64,000 bases of DNA from Coriobacteriaceae bacterium. Its GTDB lineage: Bacteria; Actinomycetota; Coriobacteriia; Coriobacteriales; Coriobacteriaceae. Numbering within the stretch: the stretch's first letter is position 1; the number at the start of each line of letters is the position of its first letter. The stretch is from contig DAJPFV010000001.1 of NCBI GenBank assembly GCA_025993015.1, positions 744,001 through 808,000 on the forward strand, written 5' to 3'. This document shows positions 1 through 8,666 of the stretch, one piece after another. The notes beneath the pieces are model-generated. The model was not told where the DNA came from. It ran no database searches and saw only the letters and a program-made list of their open reading frames with translations. Position numbers and translations under genes: made by a program.

Positions 1-1216
1 GGTTGTCGAACGCATCGAACGACGCGGGCTTGGCGGGCGCGCAACCGTCAAAGTACTTGCCGCTCATGTTGAGCGAACGCGAGATAAGGTTGCCCCAGCT
101 GTTGGCCAGGTCGGCGTTGTAGACCTGCTCCATGCGATCGAAGCTGATGGCACCGTCGGTGCCGGGGACGACGTCGGTCATGAAGTAGTAGCGATAGCCC
201 TCGACGCCCAGCATGTCGATAACGTCCTGCGGAGCGATGGCGTTGCCGCGGCTCTTGGACATCTTCTCGGCCTTGCCGGTCTCGGCATTGCGCACGGTCA
301 GGAAGCCGTGGGCAAAGACGTGCTCGGGCAGGGCCTCGCCGATGGCCATGAGCATGGCGGGCCAAATGACGCAGTGGAAGCGGATGATGTCCTTACCCAC
401 GATGTGGAACTGCGCGGGCCAGCGATAGGCCAGCTCGGCACGCGCCTCGTCGGTGTCGACACCGTAGCCGACGGCCGTCATATAGTTGAGCAGCGCATCG
501 AACCACACGTAGGTCACGTGACCCTCGTCAAACGGGACCTGAATGCCCCAGTCAAAGCTCGTACGGCTCACGGAAAGGTCATTAAGGCCGCCCTCGACAA
601 AGCTACGTACCTCGTTCATGCGGAACGCAGGCTCGACAAAGTCGGGGTGCTCGTCGTAAAGCTTGAGCAGCTTATCCTGGAAAGCGGAAAGCTTAAAGAA
701 GTAGGACTCCTCCTGCACGCGCTCAAGCGGACGGTGGCAGTCGGGGCACAGGTGCTGGCCGACGCTGCCGTACTCCTCGTCGCCCTTCTGGACCTGCGTA
801 TCGGTAAAGTAGGTCTCGTCAGGCACGCAATACCAGCCGTCGTAGCTGCCCTTATACAGGTAGCCGGACTCCTTCATGCGCTCCCACAGGTACTGCACGG
901 CATGGTGCTGGCGCGGCTCGGTGGTGCGGATGAAGTCATCATTGGAAATCTCGAGCTTGCTCCAAAGCTCCTTGAAGTGCGGAGCCTGGCTATCGGTCCA
1001 CTCCTGCGGCGTCATGTTGTGCTTGGCTGCGGCCTCGGCGACCTTCTCGCCGTGCTCGTCCATGCCGGTCAGGAACTTGACGTTATAGCCGGCGGAGCGA
1101 CGATAGCGAGCCTGAACGTCGGCGATGATGGTGGAATAAGCCGTGCCCAGGTGCGGATCGGCGTTGACGTAGTAGATGGGCGTCGTGATAAAGAACGAAG
1201 GCTTGCTTTGATCCAT
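1..1216 (-). CDS. metG: methionyl-tRNA synthetase (3' end beyond window)
   Basis: Charges tRNA-Met with methionine in the cytosol. I read about 405 N-terminal residues; the gene runs off the left edge, so its C-terminus is missing. The class I signature HLGT sits at residues 22-25 and KMSKS near residue 317. A zinc-knuckle CPDC lies near residue 155 and the WFDALLNY motif of the family is present. The ATG at 1214-1216 follows a good GGAGG (GGAGGACAAACCCC spacing). It is the last gene of a minus-strand run with the GH5-like gene and rsmI. MetG identity is certain from motifs. Confidence 0.96.
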   Translation of the reverse strand, partial: MDQSKPSFFITTPIYYVNADPHLGTAYSTIIADVQARYRRSAGYNVKFLTGMDEHGEKVAEAAAKHNMTPQEWTDSQAPHFKELWSKLEISNDDFIRTTEPRQHHAVQYLWERMKESGYLYKGSYDGWYCVPDETYFTDTQVQKGDEEYGSVGQHLCPDCHRPLERVQEESYFFKLSAFQDKLLKLYDEHPDFVEPAFRMNEVRSFVEGGLNDLSVSRTSFDWGIQVPFDEGHVTYVWFDALLNYMTAVGYGVDTDEARAELAYRWPAQFHIVGKDIIRFHCVIWPAMLMAIGEALPEHVFAHGFLTVRNAETGKAEKMSKSRGNAIAPQDVIDMLGVEGYRYYFMTDVVPGTDGAISFDRMEQVYNADLANSWGNLISRSLNMSGKYFDGCAPAKPASFDAFDN

Positions 1217-1285
1217 GGGGTTTGTCCTCCAGAAAAACGTTGCATACAGGGGATGATTCTAGCGCAAGGGCTGGATATCCTCCAT

Positions 1286-2164
1286 CTATTGCATATCGAG
1301 CACCATGGCATAGACATCGCGCTTGCGGCGCGAATACTTCTGAGACAGGCGCTTGGCCACCGCAGAGGCGGGCTCCCCCTCCTCGAGCGCGGCGCGGATA
1401 TCCTCGCGCAGGGCCTCGTCGGGATCCGCTGCCGCGGCGCCAACCGGCACGATACCGGCCTCCTCATCCTCGCTCGGCGGCGCGATGACCAGCGCAATCT
1501 CGCCCTTTACCTCGCCGCGAGCACGCAGCTCCTCGGCAAGCTGAGCAGCGGGCCCGCGCAAGACCTCCTCGTGCAGCTTGGTGAGTTCGCGGCAGACGGC
1601 AACCTCACGCTGGGGAAAGACCTCCGCCACGGCCTCGAGCGTCGCCACGATGCGATGTGGAGACTCGTAGAAGATGAGCGCGCCGGGCACCACGGCAAGG
1701 CGCTGCAGTCGGCGCACGCGGTCGCCGTGCTTGCGACCCAAAAAGCCTTCGAAGAAGAAATGCTCGCAGGGAATGCCGGACGAAACAAGCGCCGTGACGC
1801 AAGCAGAGGGCCCGGGAATAACTTCGACGGGCACATCGGCCTCACGCGCCGCCTCAACTAGCGCCTGGCCGGGATCGGACACGCTCGGCATGCCGGCGTC
1901 CGAGGCAAAGGCGAGGGTCTCCCCCGCCAGCAGACGGTCGACTAGGCCGGCGGCGCGGCTGGCGATCACATTCTCGTCGCAACGGACAAGCGGCTTGGAA
2001 ATGCCCAGGTGCATCAGCAGCTTTGACGTCACACGCGTGTCTTCGCAGCAGATGGCATCGGCGGCGGCAAACGCCTCGCCAACGCGCGGGGACAGGTCGC
2101 CCAGGTTGCCGATGGGCGTGCCGACCACATAGAGTTTGCCCGTATGGGCGCTGTTTTGCGTCAT
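1286..2164 (-). CDS. rsmI: 16S rRNA (cytidine-1402-2'-O)-methyltransferase RsmI
   Basis: Methylates the ribose of C1402 in the 16S rRNA decoding centre using SAM. The 292-residue protein has the usual family length and is a tetrapyrrole-methylase fold. TPIGNLGDLSPR lies near residues 16-27, CCEDTR near 39-44, then SDAGMPSVSDPG and the YESPHR motif, all diagnostic of RsmI. The acidic tail (PSEDEE) precedes a C-terminal helical domain with KYSRRKRDVY. The start ATG is 6 nt after the stop of the upstream GH5-like gene, so the two are probably cotranscribed; metG follows 69 nt downstream. Confidence 0.93.
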   Translation of the reverse strand: MTQNSAHTGKLYVVGTPIGNLGDLSPRVGEAFAAADAICCEDTRVTSKLLMHLGISKPLVRCDENVIASRAAGLVDRLLAGETLAFASDAGMPSVSDPGQALVEAAREADVPVEVIPGPSACVTALVSSGIPCEHFFFEGFLGRKHGDRVRRLQRLAVVPGALIFYESPHRIVATLEAVAEVFPQREVAVCRELTKLHEEVLRGPAAQLAEELRARGEVKGEIALVIAPPSEDEEAGIVPVGAAAADPDEALREDIRAALEEGEPASAVAKRLSQKYSRRKRDVYAMVLDMQ

Positions 2165-2170
2165 ATCAAC

Positions 2171-3232
2171 CTATTCAATCATGCCGCGCTCGAGCGTACC
2201 GAGCGCCGCGCGGGCGTCCCATGCTGCAATGCGCTTCTCGGTCTTCCACGTTTGGAAGAACCAACCGGCAGCCGGCGCAAACGAAGCCAGCTGATTGGCG
2301 ATAAACACGCGCTCGTAGGCATTGCGGCCCTCGGGCGTAACCGACGAGTTGGCAAAGATCGCCGCGCCCGACCATTCGCCCACCAGCACGGGGAACCCAG
2401 TCGAAATCGCTTCTTTGAGCTCGCGCTTGTTGCGCGAAATCGCCGTCGTCAGCCCGCGGGGGCTCGTGATATCGAGCGCATGCTCGTCACGGTAATGGTA
2501 CAGGTGAAGGTCCATGTAGACGTTCTTATACTTGGCGTCGCGCATAAAATGCTTCCACTCGCTGGGATGCCCCGACGACGAGAAGACGACGATCTTATCC
2601 TCGGGCATATATGAACGGACGAGCTCATAGGCATCGCGATAGAAGTTGCGCAGGTAGTGCGCCGGAATGCCATCCGTCATGGTGAAGAGGCTCTTGCGGA
2701 CACTCATCTGCGGCGTATCCAGCAGCTCAATGCCCAGCAGGCTCTCGGCCTCGCCGTAGCGATCGGCCAGGCGCTCGAGCACGTCGAGCGCAACATGACG
2801 GCCGTTGGTGGACGAATGCCACTCGGCAACAGCCTCTGGCGTGGCGGGCGAATCATTGGAATCGCCCTGGCCACCGGGCACAGTTGCTAGATCAAGCAGC
2901 ACGCGGATGTCGTACTTGGCAGCCCACTCAATCGCACGGTCAATGTAGTCGACAACCGAGATGTAGGACGCATCGGACTCCTGCGAGCCAAAGGCATACC
3001 AGGGCACCGGCAGACGCACGGCATTGAGACCGATCTGCGCCATGCGACGGAAATCGTCCTCGCTCACAAACGTCTCGTAATGACGGCGCATGCGCTCGTT
3101 ATAGGCGGCGGTGCCCATGGCCTCCTGCAGCTCGGCCGCGTTGGATGCACCGGTCGCCGCGTATAGCGACGGGGTCACCCAAGGCTCGGGAATAAACCAG
3201 CCAGAGAGATTAACGCCGAGTATCCTCTCCAT
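2171..3232 (-). CDS. GH5-like glycoside hydrolase with altered acid/base motif
   Basis: A 353-residue TIM-barrel protein resembling GH5 cellulases/exo-beta-1,3-glucanases. It begins ILGVNLSGWF, has the NAVRLPVPW strand-3 motif, DLHLYHY, and LVGEWSGA, which carries the nucleophile Glu. The strand-4 motif, normally NEP with the acid/base Glu, reads ELLDTPQ here, so the usual proton donor is missing. No signal peptide or membrane segment is seen, so it is cytosolic, unlike secreted GH5 enzymes. I chose the ATG at 3230-3232, preceded by AAGGGGGCAG. A longer upstream frame exists but reads through the hairpin array. It may be inactive, or use another residue as acid. Confidence 0.75.
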   Translation of the reverse strand: MERILGVNLSGWFIPEPWVTPSLYAATGASNAAELQEAMGTAAYNERMRRHYETFVSEDDFRRMAQIGLNAVRLPVPWYAFGSQESDASYISVVDYIDRAIEWAAKYDIRVLLDLATVPGGQGDSNDSPATPEAVAEWHSSTNGRHVALDVLERLADRYGEAESLLGIELLDTPQMSVRKSLFTMTDGIPAHYLRNFYRDAYELVRSYMPEDKIVVFSSSGHPSEWKHFMRDAKYKNVYMDLHLYHYRDEHALDITSPRGLTTAISRNKRELKEAISTGFPVLVGEWSGAAIFANSSVTPEGRNAYERVFIANQLASFAPAAGWFFQTWKTEKRIAAWDARAALGTLERGMIE

Positions 3233-3421
3233 CACTGCCCCCTTCGGATCGTGCAGGCCGAGCCTGCATCGTATTGCATAGGAAAAGTATCGTTTTGAGT
3301 ATACCCGCGCGTGCGGACAGACGACCGAACGGTCTGTAAAGTGGCGCAAAAGCGGGAGGAATATCTGGGCGGGCCCGAGATGGCGCGCCGAGATGTACAT
3401 ATGCGCCGGAAGTAGGCGGCC

Positions 3422-3591
3422 GAAAAGCGCATCCCGTTCTGAGCGCGGGATCTGGGACGCAGTTTCCGCCAAAGACCGCAAAAGGAAAGCACATCCCATT
3501 CTGACGCCGGATTCCGGGTCGCGCTTTCCCAAGCGGCCTCAAAGCGGAAAACGCATCCCACTCTGAAGCCAAATTCCGGGACGCAATTTCC
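3422..3591. repeat. three tandem 62-bp hairpin repeats
   Basis: Three imperfect units start at 3422, 3484 and 3546, an exact 62-bp period. Each has a 5' arm of the form GGAAA-GCATCCC and a 3' arm GGGACGC-TTTCC (3422-3467, 3484-3529, 3546-3591), able to form a stem of about 14 bp with GU pairs around an 18-nt loop containing TTCTGA or CTCTGA. They fill the 415-bp gap between the GH5-like gene and tRNA-Phe. The remaining 3233-3420 shows no other recognised element. Confidence 0.8.
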
Positions 3592-3600
3592 GCAGAGCCC

Positions 3601-3635
3601 TCAATAAAAGAAAAGGACCCCTTTGCAGAGGTCCT
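3601..3635 (-). terminator. intrinsic terminator after tRNA-Phe
   Basis: On the minus strand AGGACC and GGTCCT pair (3614-3619 with 3630-3635) and are followed by TTTTCTTTTATTG. It lies 13 nt past the tRNA 3' end. Confidence 0.75.
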
Positions 3636-3648
3636 AGTCAATTCAAGG

Positions 3649-3721
<73 letters not shown>

Positions 3722-3753
3722 ATTTGAGGTGTGCCTTGTTTCAAGGCTTGATT

Positions 3754-3781
3754 AGTATAACCAAGGACGCGTTCCGGTCAA
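3754..3781 (-). promoter_or_regulatory. sigma70-type promoter of tRNA-Phe
   Basis: On the minus strand TTGACC (3776-3781), a 16-bp spacer and TATACT (3754-3759), about 33 nt before the tRNA. A small hairpin CCTTG/CAAGG lies in the leader. Confidence 0.65.
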
Positions 3782-3844
3782 CCGAGAATTTTAAAAAAGT
3801 TTTTGGGCACAGCCTCGGTTCTATAAATCGGCACGTCAGAGGCA

Positions 3845-4132
3845 TCAGCCGGCAGCAAGAAGTTTTTCACTCAGAGCCGCACGGGCAAACTCACTTGGCG
3901 TCATCCCCTCGGCAGCCGCCCGTCGACGAATGGCCTCCTTCATTCCCAGAGGAATCTTGACCGACAGCGTTGCCGTCCCCTCACCTGAGAGCGGGGGCCG
4001 TCCATGCACGATCCCACCAACGGTGTGTTCGCCATCCGGAAACTCTCCGCGCTCGTACGACTCGCACCACGCGTCAATCATTTCATCCGTTACAACCTGA
4101 CCATTAGCGGCCGTATACGTCTTGCCCATCAT
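3845..4132 (-). CDS. RHH (CopG-like) antitoxin of a TA pair
   Basis: A 95-residue protein. Its C-terminal half (ATLSVKIPLGMKEAIRRRA, then GMTPSEFARAAL) is a ribbon-helix-helix DNA-binding fold: a beta strand followed by two helices. The N-terminal half probably covers the toxin. The start ATG overlaps the stop of the upstream toxin gene by 4 nt (ATGA), the usual coupling of a TA operon in which the toxin comes first. It is expected to repress its own promoter together with the toxin. Assignment rests on fold-like sequence and arrangement. Confidence 0.7.
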   Translation of the reverse strand: MMGKTYTAANGQVVTDEMIDAWCESYERGEFPDGEHTVGGIVHGRPPLSGEGTATLSVKIPLGMKEAIRRRAAAEGMTPSEFARAALSEKLLAAG

Positions 4133-4395
4133 CGACCCCTTTGCCGAGCCTGTTCAATCTCCTGCCAAAATTTCTTCTGGACTGGAGACAAGGCATGAAT
4201 GATAAGCAGCCCACGGACAAGCTCGACCGCGACAAGCTCCACGCTTCGTCCGTCTGAGAGCCATCCAATTGCAAGCCATCTCGGCGGCTCGTCCTTCGGC
4301 TCGCGACGAATGCACTCAGTAACCGCAAGCCAAGCGCTAAGCACCTGCTTTTCCGTCAGGTGCTTTTTAGCGTTGGGATGGATCTCAACATCCAT
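4129..4395 (-). CDS. BrnT-like toxin of a TA pair
   Basis: An 88-residue protein. It starts DVEIHPNAKKHLTEKQV and ends with GRSVELVAVELVRGLLIIHALSP, a layout like BrnT ribonuclease toxins: a leading H/K segment, a GR-containing beta hairpin and a terminal E-rich helix. I chose the ATG at 4393-4395, 8 nt after GGAGGAGA. An in-frame extension upstream has no ribosome site. The partner RHH gene overlaps its end. A DUF4258-type relative is an alternative; catalytic residues cannot be fixed by eye. Confidence 0.55.
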   Translation of the reverse strand: MDVEIHPNAKKHLTEKQVLSAWLAVTECIRREPKDEPPRWLAIGWLSDGRSVELVAVELVRGLLIIHALSPVQKKFWQEIEQARQRGR

Positions 4396-4453
4396 GCATC
4401 TTCTCCTCCATCTTACCCAATTTCGTATGACGAAAGTCCACTGTCGCCAATTC

Positions 4454-4813
4454 TTAAGCCGGCACGCGTTGGAGAGCAGGAGTCGAAACAATGATTGAAG
4501 GACGCTCTAGTACGGCCCAGGCGCCGAGGCAGGAGCACATGCGCCAAGGACGAACGTTTTCGTAGCGCGCGAGGATATTGCCGTCGCGATCGATGAAGGC
4601 GATGTCGATGGGATAGGCCATAAAACACGTATGGACCGAAGAGCAGCGTGGAAACGCCATGACGAGCGACAGGCCGTTGGCGGCAACCGGACGCCGTCCC
4701 AGCATGCCGCGCAGGCGCACGACAAACGACTCCGCCACCACAAACTCGGCCGGCGTCCAACCCAGCCTATTGAGTGCCCGCGCGTAGGCGATGTAGGACG
4801 AGACCGCGGTCAC
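4454..4813 (-). CDS. DUF192 protein coupled to the Tad operon
   Basis: A 119-residue protein of the DUF192 family: VRLRGMLGR, then FPRCSSVHTCFM, YPIDIAFIDRDGNILARYENV and a conserved W-x-C stretch. I take the GTG at 4811-4813, which overlaps the stop of the preceding TadE-like gene (ATGTGA). Upstream in-frame starts lie inside that gene. It is the last gene of the pilus operon. DUF192 domains also occur next to tad genes elsewhere, but their biochemical role is unknown to me. Confidence 0.8.
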   Translation of the reverse strand: MTAVSSYIAYARALNRLGWTPAEFVVAESFVVRLRGMLGRRPVAANGLSLVMAFPRCSSVHTCFMAYPIDIAFIDRDGNILARYENVRPWRMCSCLGAWAVLERPSIIVSTPALQRVPA

Positions 4814-5286
4814 ATGACCACCCCCGGATGCCATGGATCGACCGTCACCGCGCGCTCGTGCGACAACGTTGTCGGCGCCCCCAGCGGAACGCCAGCGATG
4901 CTGAGAGAAGTCGGCCACGGCTCATAGTGCATGGTGCAGGTGTAGGTCCTAAACGTACCGGATAGGGAGAGCAGGCCACCATCTGATGCCTTCGCGCCTT
5001 GCTCGCTCGACACTTCGATCTGCAAGTCATAGCCTTCCATGGCATTCAGAATTTGAGTCTGGACCGTCGCCGAGGCATCGGCAGAGCTTTCGTCGCCCTC
5101 CCCCTCCGACGCCACGGCATGCGCTAGCACGATGTCGGGCACCACGCGGTCGAAGCGCGCGACAGCGCCGGCAAAGATCATGACGTTGTACACGATGAGT
5201 GCCAGCACCAGCAAAACGGGCGTAACCACTGCCATCTCCACCGTCGCTTGGGCGCGCTCCTCGCGCAGACGCATGCGGATACTCAT
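4810..5286 (-). CDS. TadE-like pseudopilin
   Basis: A 158-residue protein with the TadE pattern at its N-terminus: EERAQATVEMAVVTPVLLVLALIVYNVMIFAGA, a basic leader, an ATVE processing-like motif and one membrane helix near residues 15-37. The rest is an extracytoplasmic beta-rich domain with one cysteine. TadE-family minor pseudopilins are processed by a prepilin peptidase and needed for Flp pilus assembly. Its start codon overlaps the end of the TadG-like gene at 5286. Confidence 0.8.
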   Translation of the reverse strand: MSIRMRLREERAQATVEMAVVTPVLLVLALIVYNVMIFAGAVARFDRVVPDIVLAHAVASEGEGDESSADASATVQTQILNAMEGYDLQIEVSSEQGAKASDGGLLSLSGTFRTYTCTMHYEPWPTSLSIAGVPLGAPTTLSHERAVTVDPWHPGVVM

Positions 5287-7439
5287 TACGACCCACCGCC
5301 CAGAGCGCCAACCAGCGTGGCGACATCGACGGTGAGCGGGATGGAACCGCCGCCGGGCAGAGGAATCTCCGCAAGTGTGAACACCGTACCGCTAATGGTG
5401 CGTTCGACTTGATATTCCAACGCCTCGCAAAGCGCCTTGGGATCGGTCACGCCCAACGGAATACTTCGCAGTTTGTCTTGCGCTTGAGAGAGACCCGCAA
5501 TGTCAGACCCCGGACTCTTAATGACGTTGGCAGAATCGGTCAGCACCGGCTTTCGCAGGCGCAAGTCGCACGGTTCCAAACCCAGCGCCGCCACGGACGC
5601 CGAAACGGTATCGCCGAGCCACGATGCGATGGAGCCCAACGCGCCGCTGCCCCCTCCTAGGCCTTTAATCATCTCGTCCATAAGTTCGTCGGCCGAACCT
5701 TGAATATCACCGTATCCTACGAGCAGCCGTCCCCAAACATCCATGACGCCGTCGAGCACGCCGGCAACGCCGCCCGAGCGTTCCTTCAATGTCGAGAAAA
5801 ATCGCGAAAGCACGTTGTTTTGCGCCGTCGCGTCATCGGGCGCCAGCACCGCGGCAGAGATAGCACCGCGATCGCCAAGCCTAACTGCCGTGTTAAACGA
5901 GGAGTTAAGTTGATCGGGGCTGGTAATATCACCCGAAACTGCAAATGCGACCACGCCGTTGCGTCCAGGTGGGGCGATACGCGGGCGCTCGCCGGAAAGC
6001 GCTTTAATGGCCTGGTCAAACGCATTGCCTGCACGGTCGGCCTCGTCCTCGGTCTGACGCTCGAGCTCGAACTCCTTGTTGCGGCATTCGACGTAGTCTT
6101 CCAGGGCCTCTTTGAACTTATCGAAGTGGTACTCGAAGCCCCTTTCGACAGAAGTCGTTGCAATCGCAACGTACCCTAAAGACGACACACCGAAATGGCA
6201 TTCGCTACACGTTTCGTGACCGTCAAAATCTGCGACGGATGCCAGCCCACCCGGCTTTCCTTTTTTGTAATTTGGACAGTCAGTCCCATAATGCAAATAG
6301 GTAACTTTATCTACTTCACTCGTGGGCCAACACGCATCGGTATAGAGTTCAGTCGCCCGCGCCTCATCTGGATTTCGCGGAAGGAAAGGGGTGTGGGCGG
6401 AAACTTTGCCGTCCTTTTCAGTTATATATGCCCGCTCGACTTCTTCGCTCGCATAAGCGAAGAACACCTTTCGTGCAGCAGAATCTGCCTGTTTTTCCGG
6501 ACCCTCGCCAAGCGGTTTCTCATTTGCCAGGCGCTGGCGATAGTAGGCCTTCGCGCGATCGAGCGCCACTTGCGGTTCCCACGTAACGCTCGAAGCGTAA
6601 TGTGGATTTTGAGCACCAGAGAGATCCGTTAGGCTTTTCGCACGCTCCCACATACACGAGTACTTGCCAATCGAACTCTCGTCCGACCCGCCACAATCCG
6701 CCAGCCAAGCGCGCTCTTTAGCCTTCGCCGTGTCCTCAGAAGCCTTCCGCAGCTCCTCGGCCGCACGCTCTAAATCATCTGATGTGTCTTTAATGGTATC
6801 GGTCGAGATCTCTGACCCTTTGAGCGCAGCGAAGTCCGACTCGGATGTCCTGGGCACGGCAAGCGCCGTACCGGTATAGGTCACGCTATCGGTATCCTGC
6901 GCCGACACCGCCTGCGTGGCACGCGCGGCGATCAGATACGGCAGAGCCGTCTCGATTTTCTGTAAGCCTTCCGATGCGCTTTTGGCAAACTTGTTGCGCG
7001 TTTTAATGATCTCAATCCCGGTGTCGACCATATTGCCGGCAACTGGTTCGGCACCCGGGATGAGGATGGCGACCAGGCCCGTCCCGATTGTGGCAAACCC
7101 CGCCAGCCCCAGACTCAAGATGCTCGCATCAACCACCGTGGCAGCCGTGTGATAGGACGACACTACGTTGGCACCCGCCAGCGCGCCGCTATCGGCCGCC
7201 ACCTGGGTATCCCCGGCACGCGACATGCTCCATATCGCCGCGGTCGACGAAAACAACAACGTGAGCACCACTAGGATGACCACGGCAGAAGAAAGCGTGG
7301 TGTAGGCACCGTCTTCGATAAACAGGTCGACACCGGCACGGCCCATAAAGCCGCCTCGCTTGCGATGGCAGCTCGGACGGCGCGTCAAAACGCATCTAGA
7401 CCAGAAACGCTTAATCCCATGCAGCAATCCACGAATCAT
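5286..7439 (-). CDS. large TadG-like pilus-assembly protein
   Basis: A 717-residue protein with an N-terminal membrane segment (about residues 49-70, TTLSSAVVILVVLTLLFSS) preceded by a basic region, and a long exported part. That part has a coiled-coil-prone stretch (ERAAEELRKASEDTAKAKER) and a pair of CxxC-like cysteines (HETCSECHFG). It matches the Flp TadE/G-like class by position and topology rather than strong sequence identity. I take the ATG at 7437-7439, behind GGAGGGAG inside the upstream gene. M32 (MGRAGVDLF) is an alternative start. Its stop overlaps the next gene start. Confidence 0.65.
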   Translation of the reverse strand: MIRGLLHGIKRFWSRCVLTRRPSCHRKRGGFMGRAGVDLFIEDGAYTTLSSAVVILVVLTLLFSSTAAIWSMSRAGDTQVAADSGALAGANVVSSYHTAATVVDASILSLGLAGFATIGTGLVAILIPGAEPVAGNMVDTGIEIIKTRNKFAKSASEGLQKIETALPYLIAARATQAVSAQDTDSVTYTGTALAVPRTSESDFAALKGSEISTDTIKDTSDDLERAAEELRKASEDTAKAKERAWLADCGGSDESSIGKYSCMWERAKSLTDLSGAQNPHYASSVTWEPQVALDRAKAYYRQRLANEKPLGEGPEKQADSAARKVFFAYASEEVERAYITEKDGKVSAHTPFLPRNPDEARATELYTDACWPTSEVDKVTYLHYGTDCPNYKKGKPGGLASVADFDGHETCSECHFGVSSLGYVAIATTSVERGFEYHFDKFKEALEDYVECRNKEFELERQTEDEADRAGNAFDQAIKALSGERPRIAPPGRNGVVAFAVSGDITSPDQLNSSFNTAVRLGDRGAISAAVLAPDDATAQNNVLSRFFSTLKERSGGVAGVLDGVMDVWGRLLVGYGDIQGSADELMDEMIKGLGGGSGALGSIASWLGDTVSASVAALGLEPCDLRLRKPVLTDSANVIKSPGSDIAGLSQAQDKLRSIPLGVTDPKALCEALEYQVERTISGTVFTLAEIPLPGGGSIPLTVDVATLVGALGGGS

Positions 7440-7908
7440 AATCTCCCTCCAGCCATTCGGGACGCGATTGATACGAGACATCGACCTTGAGCTCAACGTA
7501 GCCGCCCTCGGCGGTACCACCCATAGCCCGCGCAAACGCACCGATCACAGGCAACGGCTTGACCTTGCCGGAAACGGACACGGCCGAGACGCCACCCGCA
7601 CCGGCCCGGCCAAGCTCGATATCCCACGACAACGGCCCGCCGGCATGAAAGATCGAAACGTTGGGCACTGCGGCAAGCCGGCGGCGGGTGAACTCCTTAA
7701 GATCGTCGTCCTCCGCCGTCGTCGTGGTCATGAGCCGCGCGGTCTCGGCGGCGGCAGACTCCATGACCGCGCGCGTATAAAGCAGGCACACCGGTTGCAG
7801 TGCGAGAAGGATGAGCGTCAGAAACGTCGGCAGCAAAAAAGCGGCCTCGACCGTAGACTGCGCCCGGTCCTCACGCGCGATATCAATACAACGCGATGTC
7901 CTTAGCAC
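7411..7908 (-). CDS. TadE-like pseudopilin
   Basis: A 165-residue protein starting with EDRAQSTVEAAFLLPTFLTLILLALQPVCLLY, a typical TadE N-terminus with one membrane helix, followed by an exported domain. The GTG at 7906-7908 is proposed because longer frames run deep into the upstream gene; it overlaps that gene's end by 26 nt. No strong Shine-Dalgarno is visible, so translation is probably coupled. It carries the ribosome site for the large TadG-like gene in its last codons. Confidence 0.7.
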   Translation of the reverse strand: MLRTSRCIDIAREDRAQSTVEAAFLLPTFLTLILLALQPVCLLYTRAVMESAAAETARLMTTTTAEDDDLKEFTRRRLAAVPNVSIFHAGGPLSWDIELGRAGAGGVSAVSVSGKVKPLPVIGAFARAMGGTAEGGYVELKVDVSYQSRPEWLEGDYDSWIAAWD

Positions 7909-8101
7909 CCGCAGCGGCGTCGATAACCGACGTCGAGGCAACGCCATGGGATGCCGCCCGCTCAACCAGCGCCGCCAAGCGCCCATCGGTGCCAGCACGC
8001 CAAAGCCCCGCGATCGCCAGCACGATCGATAACAGCGCCACCGTGACGATGGCGTATTCCACAGTCGCTTGGGCAACCTCTTCACGCAGAACGCCATGCA
8101 T
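7883..8101 (-). CDS. small TadE/Flp-like pseudopilin
   Basis: A 72-residue protein: MHGVLREEVAQATVEYAIVTVALLSIVLAIAGLW, then a short tail of about 38 residues. The AQATVEYAIV motif plus a single hydrophobic helix is characteristic of prepilin-peptidase substrates. The ATG at 8099-8101 follows GGAGGGATCGTGAA. Its size lies between the Flp pilin and TadE, so it could be a second pilin or a minor pseudopilin. Confidence 0.75.
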   Translation of the reverse strand: MHGVLREEVAQATVEYAIVTVALLSIVLAIAGLWRAGTDGRLAALVERAASHGVASTSVIDAAAGAKDIALY

Positions 8102-8102
8102 T

Positions 8103-8666
8103 TCACGATCCCTCCTTTGAGCTTATTGTTTGCGGGACCAAGCGCACGGCGCGCAGACGACACGAAGCATCGCCAGTATCCGCGGCAACCGTCACCATAT
8201 CGACCCAGCCGCGCCCATCGCGCACGATGGCGCCCCATACGTTGCCCTTAATATCGAGATAGCCGCTCAGGGCGAGCTGGGACGTTGGCACCTCGCGGTA
8301 GGCGCGTAACATATCCGCCGCTGCCTCGGTCATCGGTCGGTCCTCGGACCATGCAAGCCGGACCGCAATCGCGTTGTCCTCAGGCAAATCCGTCGCAGTG
8401 CCAGACCGCTTGTCGAGCGTCCGCAGAAAGGTTTGCGCCGTGACAGCGACATCCGAATCGTCCGCATCTCGCATCTCATCTTTTTGAGACGCCACCGCCG
8501 AATCTGAGCCCGAATCGAAGGCGGCCCCAGGACGCTGCTGCCGCGCGGCGTTAAGCCCCCAAAGCACCGCCGCTATCGCCACGGTCAGGCAAGCAAACAC
8601 CAGCAGCACCCCGATGGGGCGCTCGCCCTCTACAGGCTGTTGATGCCCTCGCTGATCGCATCCCAT
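8103..8666 (-). CDS. membrane-anchored protein of the Tad cluster, unknown role
   Basis: Up to 187 residues. One membrane helix (IGVLLVFACLTVAIAAVLWGL, about residues 18-38) precedes an acidic exported domain ending in RLVPQTI. I do not recognise a family. The ATG at 8664-8666 overlaps the Flp pilin gene by 37 nt; an internal GTG just before the membrane helix is an alternative start. Position between flp and the TadE-like genes suggests a pilus accessory function. Confidence 0.6.
   Translation of the reverse strand: MGCDQRGHQQPVEGERPIGVLLVFACLTVAIAAVLWGLNAARQQRPGAAFDSGSDSAVASQKDEMRDADDSDVAVTAQTFLRTLDKRSGTATDLPEDNAIAVRLAWSEDRPMTEAAADMLRAYREVPTSQLALSGYLDIKGNVWGAIVRDGRGWVDMVTVAADTGDASCRLRAVRLVPQTISSKEGS

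Noticed and set aside
308..1861. 517-codon plus-strand open frame
   Set aside because: It is antisense to metG and rsmI, whose motifs are unmistakable; its composition is that of a reversed high-GC gene.
3210..3641. 143-codon minus-strand frame through the hairpin array
   Set aside because: It reads repeats as protein (repeated PF-like peptides) and overlaps the terminator; no ribosome site.
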